Below are positions 18,674 through 27,070 of a DNA stretch of 64,000 nt, in pieces; positions within the stretch are counted from its first letter, which is position 1, and every line of letters begins with the position of its first letter. The stretch spans positions 50,237-114,236 of the forward strand of contig JAUBSN010000013.1 in the NCBI GenBank assembly GCA_036704825.1, given 5' to 3'. Origin of the DNA: Microcoleus sp036704825 (GTDB lineage: Bacteria; Cyanobacteriota; Cyanobacteriia; Cyanobacteriales; Microcoleaceae). Position numbers and translations under genes: made by a program. The notes under the pieces were generated by a model. That model was not told the origin of the DNA and ran no database searches. It saw only the letters and a list, made by a program, of their open reading frames with translations.

Positions 18674-19078
18674 ATCGGGGTTTATCCTGCTGTTTTTGGG
18701 CAATTGCAGCTAATGAAGGCAGTCGTGAATCAAATTAGTAGGGTGCGCGCCGCGCACCTCACCACTAGCCTCAGTCCTGGAAAACTTAAATATATTGGTA
18801 AATTTGTGTATTTTTCGACTTTTATCGTAGTGTAGTTTTCAATTCTATGAAATACAGTAGGGGTAAAGGGCACGCTGCCGTGTCCTTTACCCCTACTGTA
18901 TTTCACTCAACTGAAAACCAATGTAATCTCTCCCCGAAAAGTAAGCTAATACCAGATTAAAAAAAATCCAACTTTAGGCCACCTCCCAACCCATCATATA
19001 CAATCAGTCACTCCCCAATCTAAAATCTAAAATCTAAAATCTAAAATAGTATAACCCGTATTTAAAGGAAGCTGATAA
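18674..19078. other. Intergenic region with long hairpin and heptamer repeat
   Basis: No gene seen. It has GGGTGCGCGCCGCGCACC near 18740-18758, a long palindrome at 18848-18905, and TCTAAAA heptamers at about 19018-19047 just before the receiver gene. Confidence 0.6.
18848..18905. repeat. 58-bp near-perfect palindrome
   Basis: The arm TGAAATACAGTAGGGGTAAA continues with GGGCAC and is matched by GTGTCC followed by TTTACCCCTACTGTATTTCA. The stem is about 26 bp with a short GCTGCC loop and one G-T pairing. It may terminate transcription of the KaiC-like gene or be a small mobile repeat. There is no T-run directly after it. Confidence 0.85.
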
Positions 19079-19450
19079 ATGACAGAAAACTCAATAATTT
19101 TAGCGGTTGACCGCAATCACCGAAACTTGGAACTCCTAGCACAATTTCTCAACAAAGAAGGATACCAGATGATCGCAGCTTATAGCTTTGAAGATGTTGC
19201 ACAAGCTATCAGTCAGCCTGCTAGAATCGGGATGGCTTTAGTAGATATTTCTGGTTTCGACCGCCGGATTTGGGACTGCTGCGAAAAACTGCGAAATCAC
19301 CAAATCCCTTTTCTGATACTCTCGCCCAAACAAAGCGCTGCCATTCAGCACGAAAGCCTCTGCCAAGGTGCGCGGAATATTTTAGTAAAACCTTTGATCG
19401 TTAGAGATTTGCTGGGAATTGTTCACAGCTTGCTAGGAGAAACTGTGTGA
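19079..19450 (+). CDS. Single-domain receiver (response regulator), degenerate
   Basis: 123 residues, one CheY-like domain. The phosphoacceptor Asp is likely in MALVDISGFD, and the conserved Lys is in NILVKPL. The usual acidic pair near the N-terminus is reduced: AVDRNHRN has one Asp followed by Arg. Magnesium binding, and so phosphorylation, may be weak. It overlaps the following histidine kinase by four bases (GTGA), which indicates translational coupling. The start ATG at 19079 follows AAGGAAGC by about six bases. Confidence 0.82.
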   Translation: MTENSIILAVDRNHRNLELLAQFLNKEGYQMIAAYSFEDVAQAISQPARIGMALVDISGFDRRIWDCCEKLRNHQIPFLILSPKQSAAIQHESLCQGARNILVKPLIVRDLLGIVHSLLGETV

Positions 19451-20607
19451 GTCAAATTTTATTGCTTGTCGAACAGAAAGAAAATCGCCGCCTGTTATTA
19501 GAATGGCTAGCAGTTTACTATGAGGTATTGCTGCCCAAATCAACAGAAAATAGTGAAGATTTTTTACCATTTAATCAATCTTTTGACCTGGCGATAATTG
19601 ACGGTGTTGCCCTGAAAAACCACTGGCAATGGGTGGCCGCCCAAAAACAGGCCGAACACCCGGTATCCTTGCCTTTTCTTTTGATTACATCCCGCTCGGA
19701 TGTAGGGATGGCAACGCAATTTATTTGGCAAAGTATTGACGATTTGATTATCGCTCCGATCGAGAAGATTGAATTGCAAGCGCGGGTGGAGATTTTGCTG
19801 CGATCGCGCCAGTTGTCTTTAACTCTCAAATTGTCTCACGACCAACTCGATCGCACTCTGCAAACAGCCCAAGAACTCAACGAGATGAAAACATCTTTGC
19901 TGTACATGATTGCCCACGACGTTCGCAATCCTTTGAATTTCATTATCGGCACTACACAACTTCTTAGCAAGTACAAGTTGACATTAACAGATGAGAAAAA
20001 ACAAGAACTGCTAGACAAAACCCAAGCAGCCGCCAAAGGTATCGATCAGTTATTAGACGATGTTCTGCTGCTAGGCCGTGTTGAGTCAGGACAAGCCGGG
20101 TTTTGCTTGGTAGCGCTAGATTTAGCAAAGTTTTGTAATGAGTTGGTAGTGGAATTTCAGAGCAGCCTGAAGTTGAAACCTCAAACCGATCCGGTGACCC
20201 TGATTTTTGTGAATCACAGTCCATCGGCGATGGCGTGTTTGGAAGTAAGCTTGCTCCGGCGCATTCTGGGAAACTTGCTGTCCAATGCTATTAAGTATTC
20301 TCCCCCACATACCGAAGTCATCTTTGAATTAAAAGTTACTGAAACCGAGGCGATTTTTTCTGTACGGGATGCAGGAATTGGCATACCTGTCGCAGACCAA
20401 GAACGGTTGTTTGATTCATTTTACCGAGCTAAAAATGTCGGTCGCATTCCCGGTACTGGACTGGGGCTGAGCATTGTTAAAAAATGCGTGGACTTGCACG
20501 GTGGCGAAATTACTTTGAGCAGTGAAGAAGGCGTAGGCAGTACATTTACCGTAACGCTGCCGATCGCCAAACCTGAAAAAAATCAAATCTCGCCTGCAAC
20601 GCCTTAA
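19447..20607 (+). CDS. Receiver-like histidine kinase
   Basis: 386 residues from a GTG start overlapping the receiver gene. Residues 1-125 resemble a receiver domain (ILLLVEQKENRRLLLEWL, FDLAIIDGVALKNHW), with weak conservation. The kinase part has the H-box YMIAHDVRNPLNFIIG, the N-box LLSNAIKYSPP, and G-boxes DAGIGIPVADQE and GTGLGLSIVKKCVDLHGG. These are HisKA and HATPase_c. No membrane span is seen, so it is cytoplasmic. It probably signals with the preceding receiver and perhaps the KaiC-like ATPase. Confidence 0.88.
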   Translation: MSQILLLVEQKENRRLLLEWLAVYYEVLLPKSTENSEDFLPFNQSFDLAIIDGVALKNHWQWVAAQKQAEHPVSLPFLLITSRSDVGMATQFIWQSIDDLIIAPIEKIELQARVEILLRSRQLSLTLKLSHDQLDRTLQTAQELNEMKTSLLYMIAHDVRNPLNFIIGTTQLLSKYKLTLTDEKKQELLDKTQAAAKGIDQLLDDVLLLGRVESGQAGFCLVALDLAKFCNELVVEFQSSLKLKPQTDPVTLIFVNHSPSAMACLEVSLLRRILGNLLSNAIKYSPPHTEVIFELKVTETEAIFSVRDAGIGIPVADQERLFDSFYRAKNVGRIPGTGLGLSIVKKCVDLHGGEITLSSEEGVGSTFTVTLPIAKPEKNQISPATP

Positions 20608-20980
20608 ACTAGATGCAGGCACGATCTTGGGATTTCAAGGCGGGATTTTTCGCAGGGATGATGAATGGCTGGTCGATCGTTTTTATTACAACATCAATGG
20701 GACGCTTTTGATGGTTTTTTCGCGGGCAGTTGCAGCGGAAATTTATCGCGAGCGATCGCACCTCTGGCAGAAAATTCACAATGTTTTCAACTGCATCTCT
20801 TTGCTGCTATTTTTCTGTCAAAGAGTATCGGGTTATAGCGATTAGTTGGAAAATCGTTTAAGCTGGCAAAAATAACTCATTAATCGCGGCAATTTTAAAA
20901 AATAAACTTGTCGGAAAACAGCAAAAATCATACATTAAAATACTTTTTTTAGATGGTTATTATTTTTTATCCTGGCTAAC
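20608..20980. other. Intergenic region between converging genes
   Basis: No convincing gene. A short frame continuing past the kinase stop is noted among the rejected items. The last 100 bp are A/T-rich. Confidence 0.5.
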
Positions 20981-21961
20981 TCAAAGTTCTAAAGGAGCAA
21001 TAGCGTTCAAAAAAAATTCTAGGAGAAATCGCAGCAAAGATTGAGTTGCTAATATTAAACCCAATCGAGCTTGGGCGAGTTTGGGCTGTTCTATTTTAAC
21101 TTGACCCCAAATTCGGCACTGGCTGTAAAAAATCTGAAATGCTTCGCTCAAACTCTTGGCTAATTTGAAATAATTTACAGGTTTTTCGAGTTTTTTTACC
21201 TCAAAATTAGGATATAAATTATCTAACACTGTTAACAGTTGCGATATTAAACTGCGTTCTGCAGGATGCACTAACCGCAGCCGATCGCCCCCGTCAATCC
21301 AAGGAATAGGATTTGGACTCGCCAGCGACCAAATTGGCGGCGCTGTAGCGACATCGGGCTGGGCGATCGCAATTATCCGATCGCGGTGGGCCATTCGCAG
21401 CAGGGAACAGCAGCGCGCGTGGCTGTACTGAATGGGAAACAGCCGATCGGCACACACAACAGGAGATAATATTCTAAATTCTGGAATTGGGAGGTTCGTT
21501 TGAGCTAAACGCTGCAACCAAACGGCTAAACCTGCATCAGTCAACTCCAACTCAATAATTCCCGCCGGCGCGACTTTAACGGCGAAATCTGGGCAGCACA
21601 GCGGTTTGAGAGTTTCGGCCAACTCGGTCGCGATTGTCTGCGGTGTCTGCTGCCAACTTTTAGCCAATTTCAGGGCGATCGCAGACACGTAAACCACCCG
21701 CGCGCTATCTTTACTCCGATTTAACGGAAATATTGCACCATTCTCAATTACTTGTTGAGGAACAGGCAAGATGCCCGTTCCACGAGAAAATTCATCTCTG
21801 GCTTCACGGGCATCTTGCCCGTTCTTGAGAATGGTGCCACCTATGAGATTTAACGGAATTTTCCCTAGTACCTCTTGCTGGCCGATCGCGCTTTGGAACC
21901 TCGAAAGCAAGAAACTCTTCACTGTAACTTCAGGGCACTTCTCCATATTTGCTGTATCCAT
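20981..21961 (-). CDS. DALR anticodon-binding-domain protein
   Basis: 326 residues. The C-terminal 120 residues (HPAERSLISQLLTVLDNLYP, AFQIFYSQCRIWGQV, ARLGLILATQSLLRFLLEFF) match the DALR anticodon-binding domain of arginyl-tRNA synthetase. The N-terminal part (SAIALKLAKSWQQTPQTIAT) resembles its Arg-tRNA N-terminal domain. The catalytic HIGH/KMSKS core is absent. It is a stand-alone paralogue whose role is unknown. Residues about 42-77 come from an inserted inverted repeat. The ATG at 21961 is used; M6 at 21946 is an alternative. Confidence 0.75.
   Translation of the reverse strand: MDTANMEKCPEVTVKSFLLSRFQSAIGQQEVLGKIPLNLIGGTILKNGQDAREARDEFSRGTGILPVPQQVIENGAIFPLNRSKDSARVVYVSAIALKLAKSWQQTPQTIATELAETLKPLCCPDFAVKVAPAGIIELELTDAGLAVWLQRLAQTNLPIPEFRILSPVVCADRLFPIQYSHARCCSLLRMAHRDRIIAIAQPDVATAPPIWSLASPNPIPWIDGGDRLRLVHPAERSLISQLLTVLDNLYPNFEVKKLEKPVNYFKLAKSLSEAFQIFYSQCRIWGQVKIEQPKLAQARLGLILATQSLLRFLLEFFLNAIAPLEL
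21731..21838. repeat. Inverted-repeat element in frame in the DALR gene
   Basis: Outer arms GCACCATTCTCAA and TTGAGAATGGTGC enclose GGAACAGGCAAGATGCCCGT and ACGGGCATCTTGCCCGTTC, themselves inverted. The insert is about 108 bp (36 codons). Related cores (GGAACAGGCATCTTG; GGAACAGGCG) occur in the copper ATPase gene and at the Uma2 remnant. Confidence 0.85.
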
Positions 21962-22316
21962 ATCGGCCGATCCTGCGGTAACAGCGACGATCGACTGTTA
22001 CCGCTTGCACTGTTCTTGTACGTTAAACTGCTGATGTCAGAGATGGGCGATCGGCTCCCCCGAGCGAGGCTACATCGAATTCATGTGCTTTCTAGCGATT
22101 TTTTTGCTAAATATACAATAATTAACGACAAATTTTTTGTTGAACTCTACCATTTTGATGTATTTTTTGCTACATTGAATTTTTAGGTAAAACTAAGAAA
22201 AGTCAGCACAGTTAAGAAGCGTGCAAGCTCGATCGGGGGTTGGTTGTCTCACTTTGTATCGCACTGCTGGCAAAAGCTGTTTTTCTCACTCTTAAATATA
22301 TCTCAGAGCCTCACTT
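21962..22316. other. Divergent intergenic region before the CRP-family gene
   Basis: No gene. It is A/T-rich near 22090-22200. It must hold promoters for both flanking genes; I could not single one out. Confidence 0.5.
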
Positions 22317-23156
22317 ATGCAATCAACTTCCACACCTGTAGAGACTATCGATCGACCTTTTATCACTTGGCAGCGAATTATCGACTGGGCCCAGGAACAC
22401 TACCGCTGCCGGACTTTTAGCAAAGACGAGCGGATTCCCGCAAGACCCGGACTGCTGTATTTAGTTCAGAAAGGTTCTGTGCGGCTCGTAGGCAGCGCTC
22501 AAGTTAGCGCTGCGGCGGCAAAGTCAAAATCCGCTGACAAAACTACAGAAGAAGCTTTTTTGGGCTTCGTCGGCGCGGGCCAGCCCTTTGAACTGGTTGC
22601 TCAGTCTCCGTTTACTCTCCAAGCTTACGCTCATGCCGATCAAACTCACGTAGTGTGGATGTATTGGCACGACTTGGATAACTGGCCTCACTTTCGCAGG
22701 GAAATTTTGGATGCGTTTCGCTACCAACACCAGCGGAAACTTCTCTGGCTGAGCACTTTGGGACAGCGCCGGACGATCGACCGACTGTTGGGATTTCTCA
22801 CTTTGCTGATCGAGGAGTTCGGCGAACCTTACGTAGGTGATAACGAACCGGATGTGGTTCGGGGCTACCGGCTGCCTTGGGCATTGACTCACGCTCAAAT
22901 TGGCAGCGCAATTGGCTCAACGCGGGTGACGGTGACGCGGCTGATGGGTAAGTTGCGATCGAAAGGTTTGATTAATACTGAGGATGATAATTTAATCTGT
23001 TTGCCGGCTAAGTCTAACCCCCAAAAGACAAAAAACCAAAAGCAGGAGGTAGATGATTCCTTGGATGATTCCCTGGATGATTCCCTGGATGATTCCCTGG
23101 ATGATTCCCTAGATGATTCCCTAGATGATGAAGATTCTCTCGAAGAATCTGCATAA
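22317..23156 (+). CDS. CRP/FNR-family regulator with acidic repeat tail
   Basis: 279 residues. An N-terminal cyclic-nucleotide-binding-like beta-roll (GLLYLVQKGSVRLVG, FVGAGQPFELV) lacks a clear cAMP-binding Arg-Ser motif, so ligand binding is doubtful. A dimer helix follows, then an HTH_CRP winged helix LTHAQIGSAIGSTRVTVTRL with the second part MGKLRSKGLI. The domain order and length match cyanobacterial CRP-type regulators. After the HTH comes a linker of Lys, Gln and Asn and then six DDSL repeats and EDSLEESA, strongly acidic. Those repeats come from a 12-bp tandem repeat. Target genes are unknown. Confidence 0.87.
   Translation: MQSTSTPVETIDRPFITWQRIIDWAQEHYRCRTFSKDERIPARPGLLYLVQKGSVRLVGSAQVSAAAAKSKSADKTTEEAFLGFVGAGQPFELVAQSPFTLQAYAHADQTHVVWMYWHDLDNWPHFRREILDAFRYQHQRKLLWLSTLGQRRTIDRLLGFLTLLIEEFGEPYVGDNEPDVVRGYRLPWALTHAQIGSAIGSTRVTVTRLMGKLRSKGLINTEDDNLICLPAKSNPQKTKNQKQEVDDSLDDSLDDSLDDSLDDSLDDSLDDEDSLEESA
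23050..23128. repeat. 12-bp tandem repeat in the CRP-family gene
   Basis: Six units of GATGATTCCCTG or close variants (last bases TTG, CTG, CTA) encode Asp-Asp-Ser-Leu. Later units change CTG to CTA, so the array is not perfectly homogenised. Confidence 0.92.
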
Positions 23157-23280
23157 AATCCTGCCGGAAATTGCCAACAAACAGCGCGTCACTATTAGTT
23201 TTGGGCAGTCGCGCTCGATCTCTCGACAGTGTACGATGAATTGTGTAAACTTTTCCCGTTCTCGAAAGGTGCGACTGACA

Positions 23281-23949
23281 ATGACCGATGACAAGCAAAA
23301 ATCTTCAATCCCGAACAATCAGCAACGGGTGGTGTTCTGCGACTTTGACGGCACGATAACGGTTGAAGAAACTTTTGTGGCAATGCTCAAGCATTTCGCA
23401 CCGGAACAGTCTTCTCAACTGATGCCTGAAATATACGCTAGAAGGCTGAGTTTGCGATCGGGAGTGCGGCAGTTACTAGAGTCTATTCCTTCGGAACGTT
23501 ACGGGGAAATTGTGGAATTTTCTAGGGGAAGGCCGATGCGGCCGGGATTGTTGGAATTGCTGGATTTTTTGGACGAGAAAAAGGTAGATTTTGCGATCGT
23601 TTCCGGCGGTCTTCGGGTCATGGTAGAGACGGTAATGGGCGATTTGGTACACCGGGCGAGTGTTATTTATGCTGTGGATGTGGACGCTAGCGGCCCTCGC
23701 TTGCAAGTCAATTCTGAGTTTGAAGGAGATGAGGAATTGGTGTCTAAGGTGCGGGTGATGGGCCAGCACCCGGCCCGAGAACAGGTGGCGATCGGAGATT
23801 CGCTGACCGATTTTAATATGGCTTTGCAGGCTTCGTCGGTGTTTGCGCGCGATCGGCTTGCCGAGTATCTAGACGAACAGCAAAAGCCTTATACTAAATG
23901 GGATAATTTTTTTGATGTGTTGGAAAATTTGTCCCAAAAATGGAATTGA
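23281..23949 (+). CDS. mtnX: HAD-family phosphatase MtnX (methionine salvage)
   Basis: 222 residues from the ATG at 23281 (MTDDKQKSS), preceded by GAAAGG. It has HAD motif I VVFCDFDGTITVEET, motif II VSGG, and motif III/IV GDSLTDFNM. This is the HAD-IB layout of 2-hydroxy-3-keto-5-methylthiopentenyl-1-phosphate phosphatase. The next gene is mtnB, the enzyme two steps earlier in the same pathway, which supports the assignment. A longer in-frame reading up to 23125 overlaps the end of the CRP-family gene and is unlikely. Confidence 0.85.
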   Translation: MTDDKQKSSIPNNQQRVVFCDFDGTITVEETFVAMLKHFAPEQSSQLMPEIYARRLSLRSGVRQLLESIPSERYGEIVEFSRGRPMRPGLLELLDFLDEKKVDFAIVSGGLRVMVETVMGDLVHRASVIYAVDVDASGPRLQVNSEFEGDEELVSKVRVMGQHPAREQVAIGDSLTDFNMALQASSVFARDRLAEYLDEQQKPYTKWDNFFDVLENLSQKWN

Positions 23950-24196
23950 AACTATCGCCTTTCTCAGGTAATATAAATTCCGTTTGCATCGGTCTTGTAT
24001 GATGTTAAATTTTGTAGGCGGGTAAACCTACCAATAATTGCCCGTAATAGACAATATAATAAACCCGCCCCCGTGCATATAAGTCCGATGCTACCGGATT
24101 TGATATAAGATGCACAGCGCACACCCTAAGTTTAGATAGACCACCGCAATTTTTATTAAAGTAAAAAGTAGATTAAAAACTGAGGATTTGTCAAGA

Positions 24197-24817
24197 ATGA
24201 GTGGCGATTTGAGATCGGATTTAATTGCAGCAGCCAAACATTTTTACGATCGCGGTTGGATGGTTGGGACTGCTGGCAATCTTTCAGCCCGCTTACCAGA
24301 TGGCAGTTTTTGGATTACTGCTAGCGGCCGCGCGAAAGGGCAGTTAACTAAAGAAGACTTTATCAGAATGAGCTCAGACGGCGCAATTGTCGAGCAACCT
24401 GTTGCCGACAGCCGCCCTTCGGCCGAAACCAGCATTCATTTAGCCGTTTACAATTGTTTTCCAGACGCTAAAGCTTGCTATCACGTCCACTCCATCGAGG
24501 CAAATTTAGTTTCTCGGCTAACAGCAGGAGATGCAGTGCCTTTACCGGCGATCGAAATGCTCAAAGGTTTGGGGGTGTGGGAGGAAAACCCGCAAGTGTC
24601 GATACCCCTCTTTACAAATTATTTAGAAGTCCCTAAGATAGCCAAGGAAATTTGCGAATTATTTGCCATTTGTACGCCCTCTGTACCCGCTTTGTTAATT
24701 CGCGATCACGGCATCACAGTCTGGGCAGACTCGCCAGCCGCTGCCTACAATTACGTAGAAATTGTAGAATACATTTTTCGCTATACGATCGCCGCCCGCC
24801 AATTAAATTTAGATTGA
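24197..24817 (+). CDS. mtnB: Methylthioribulose-1-phosphate dehydratase MtnB
   Basis: 206 residues from the ATG at 24197, with GAGGA ten bases upstream; a TTG at 24188 is possible. A class II aldolase-type metal enzyme of methionine salvage. Typical features are WMVGTAGNLSARLPDGSFWI with ITASGRAKGQ, then ACYHVHSIEANLVSRL, where His-Val-His binds zinc, and LLIRDHGITVWADSPAAAYNY. It lies 247 bp after mtnX on the same strand. Confidence 0.93.
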   Translation: MSGDLRSDLIAAAKHFYDRGWMVGTAGNLSARLPDGSFWITASGRAKGQLTKEDFIRMSSDGAIVEQPVADSRPSAETSIHLAVYNCFPDAKACYHVHSIEANLVSRLTAGDAVPLPAIEMLKGLGVWEENPQVSIPLFTNYLEVPKIAKEICELFAICTPSVPALLIRDHGITVWADSPAAAYNYVEIVEYIFRYTIAARQLNLD

Positions 24818-24970
24818 AGATTTGGGCTTTGAGATCGATCCGTGCATGAATTCGCAATGTAGGTGCGCCTCGATCAGCTTACGGCTGTTGCCGCTATGAT
24901 TGGCCTCTCAAACCACTTTTTATATCCAGGACTCTAGGAAACGAGCAAACATTCAGAAGAGGCAACAGTT

Positions 24971-26005
24971 ATGGCTAAATATACCAGAATTTTATCCATA
25001 GATGGAGGCGGCATTAGAGGAATTATTCCCGCGCAAGTTTTAGTTAGCGTTGAGTCAAAGCTGCAACAAAAAAGTGGCAACCCCGATGCGAGAATAGCTG
25101 ACTATTTTGATTTAATCGCGGGCACGAGTGCGGGAGGAATTTTAACTTGCATTTATTTGTGTCCCGATGCCGAAAATCCCAGCAAGTCTCGGTGGGCGGC
25201 CCAAGACGCTGTTAATCTTTCGATTAAGAGCGGCCTCGACGTTTTTCAGACTTCATTTTGGCAAAAAGTCAGATCTCTAGATGGTTTGAGAGATGAGAAA
25301 TATCCCAGCGATCCCTTAGAAAAATTATTTTGGGAAAATTTCAGAGATTGCAAACTCAGCGAACTGCTAAAACCTTGTTTAATTTCCAGTTACGACATCG
25401 AAAGGAGAAAAGCTCACTTTTTCGATCGAATAGATGCTCAAGAATTTCCATCAAAAGACTATTTTATTAGAGATATAGCCAGAGCAACATCGGCGGCTCC
25501 CTCTTATTTTGAGGTTGCTAAAATCTACTCTTTTAGCAATGAATGCTACGCTTTAATTGACGGGGGAGTATTCGCAAACAATCCCGCACTTTGTGCCTAT
25601 GCAGAAGTTAGAAATAAATTCAGAATTCCCGAAGAGCGCCCCGACAAAGGCCCGACAGCAAAAGATATGGTAATTTTATCATTGGGAACCGGAGAAGCTC
25701 AGAAAAAATACCCCTACGAAAAAGTAAAAAGTTGGGGTCAAGTTGAGTGGGTTGAGCCTTTGATTAATATCATGATGACGGGAGTTGCGGAAACTGTAAA
25801 TTATCAACTAATTCAAATTTATGATGCGGTTGAAAGACCGAATCAATATTTGAGAATTACTCCCGATTTGAGCCGCGAACAACCGCTGCAGATTGATGAT
25901 GCGTCGGAAGAGAAGATATCGGAACTACTGAGAATTGGCAAGGAGCAAGCCGAAAAGAATAATGAACAGTTGGATAACTTTATCGACTTATTACTTGCCC
26001 AGTAG
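24971..26005 (+). CDS. Patatin-like phospholipase
   Basis: 344 residues. Oxyanion hole DGGGIRGIIP near the N-terminus, nucleophile Ser53 in GTSAGG, and the catalytic Asp197 in IDGGVFANNPA: the Ser-Asp dyad of patatins. It should hydrolyse acyl lipids. CBASS effector patatins (CapV) share the same core, but there is no nucleotide cyclase next to it, so a defence role is not supported. The ATG at 24971 is clear. Confidence 0.9.
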   Translation: MAKYTRILSIDGGGIRGIIPAQVLVSVESKLQQKSGNPDARIADYFDLIAGTSAGGILTCIYLCPDAENPSKSRWAAQDAVNLSIKSGLDVFQTSFWQKVRSLDGLRDEKYPSDPLEKLFWENFRDCKLSELLKPCLISSYDIERRKAHFFDRIDAQEFPSKDYFIRDIARATSAAPSYFEVAKIYSFSNECYALIDGGVFANNPALCAYAEVRNKFRIPEERPDKGPTAKDMVILSLGTGEAQKKYPYEKVKSWGQVEWVEPLINIMMTGVAETVNYQLIQIYDAVERPNQYLRITPDLSREQPLQIDDASEEKISELLRIGKEQAEKNNEQLDNFIDLLLAQ

Positions 26006-26018
26006 TCAGTCATATTGT

Positions 26019-26093
26019 AGGGTGGGTTGGGCGCGGCGATTAAGTTAAGTCACCAATAAATAAATTTTTAACCGCGCCTAACCCACCAACCGC
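26019..26093. repeat. GGTGGGTTGGGCGCGG inverted repeat
   Basis: GGTGGGTTGGGCGCGG is matched about 40 bp later by CCGCGCCTAACCCACC. It stands 13 bp after the patatin gene and may act as a terminator or be a dispersed element. Confidence 0.75.
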
Positions 26094-26211
26094 AGGGCCC
26101 AGAGACAAAAAATATATGTTGACAAATCGTGCAATAATTGCTGTACAATTGCCTAAATCTCTATTTAGCAATGCTTCGCCCTGTTTGCAATTAATCGCGA
26201 GCCGTCAGTAA

Positions 26212-27024
26212 TTGGTTAAAAAATACCAAGAAAAGCGCGATCGACATTTTGATGAAACCTTCAATAACAGGTGGTTTCAGCGGTTTTTAGTGACGCTGTT
26301 CCTGGGCGGTCAAGTGCTGCTGCGCATACTCATCGGCAAAATTGACCGCCGCCAAATCATGGAACATTTAGTAACAGTAGGCCTGGATTCTTTGCGTTCC
26401 GTGCTGCTAATAGCCCTTTTTGCCGGCATGATTTTTACCATTCAATCCGGCAGAGAATTGGTTCGCTTTGGGGCGGTTGGGGCGATGGGAGGTGCTTTTG
26501 CTGTGGCATTTTGCGGCGAATTAGCACCACTTTTAACGGCGGGCGTGGTGGCGGGACAAGTAGGTTCGGCTTTTGCGGCGGAGATAGGAGAAATGCAGGT
26601 GACGGAGCAAATAGACGCCCTGTATATGTTAAGAACAAATCCGGTAGATTATTTAGTAGTGCCGAGGGTGATAGCTTGCTGCATCATGCTGCCGATTTTA
26701 ACAATTTTTGCGGTAGCGGTGGGAATTTTGGGCGGGCTATTTGTAGCGGTTCATTTTTATAATTTGGAACCGTCGGTATTTTTGGAATCGGTGCGGACTT
26801 TTTTGGGGCCTGGGGATTTAGTAACTGTGGTGATTAAAAGTTTTATTTTTGGGTTGATAATTGCCCTTGTCGGTTGCGGTTGGGGATTGACGACGGTGGG
26901 CGGAGGGAAAGGAGTAGGCCAAGCTGCAACGGCGGCGGTGGTAACTTCTTGGGTGTTGATTTTTGTGGCGGATTTCTTTTTATCGCTGTTGATATTTCAT
27001 GAGTTGAGGATGCTGAAAAGTTGA
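26212..27024 (+). CDS. MlaE-family lipid ABC transporter permease
   Basis: 270 residues. Five or so hydrophobic segments. Family motifs: SLRSVLLIALFAGMIFTIQS, GAFAVAFCGELAPLLTAGVV followed by AGQVGSAFAAEIG, and MQVTEQIDALYMLRTNP. These fit the MlaE/YrbE permease of phospholipid or glycerolipid transport between membranes. The TTG at 26212 follows an in-frame stop directly, and the first Met comes only at residue 50, so TTG is the likely start. No ATP-binding or MCE partner lies beside it. Confidence 0.9.
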   Translation: MVKKYQEKRDRHFDETFNNRWFQRFLVTLFLGGQVLLRILIGKIDRRQIMEHLVTVGLDSLRSVLLIALFAGMIFTIQSGRELVRFGAVGAMGGAFAVAFCGELAPLLTAGVVAGQVGSAFAAEIGEMQVTEQIDALYMLRTNPVDYLVVPRVIACCIMLPILTIFAVAVGILGGLFVAVHFYNLEPSVFLESVRTFLGPGDLVTVVIKSFIFGLIIALVGCGWGLTTVGGGKGVGQAATAAVVTSWVLIFVADFFLSLLIFHELRMLKS

Positions 27025-27070
27025 TAATCTTGGCGATAGATGAACGCCAACAAACGCTGATGCAATTTTA

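Noticed and set aside
20627..20845. 72-codon frame after the histidine kinase (MGFQGGIFRRDDEWLVD)
   Set aside because: TTG start only, weak ribosome site, no family resemblance; could be a remnant but the evidence is too thin.
23050..23128. Possible CRISPR or regulatory array
   Set aside because: It is a 12-bp coding repeat in the CRP-family gene, with no spacers.
24971..26005. CBASS-type defence patatin
   Set aside because: No nucleotide cyclase or ancillary gene beside it, so only a general lipase call is supported.
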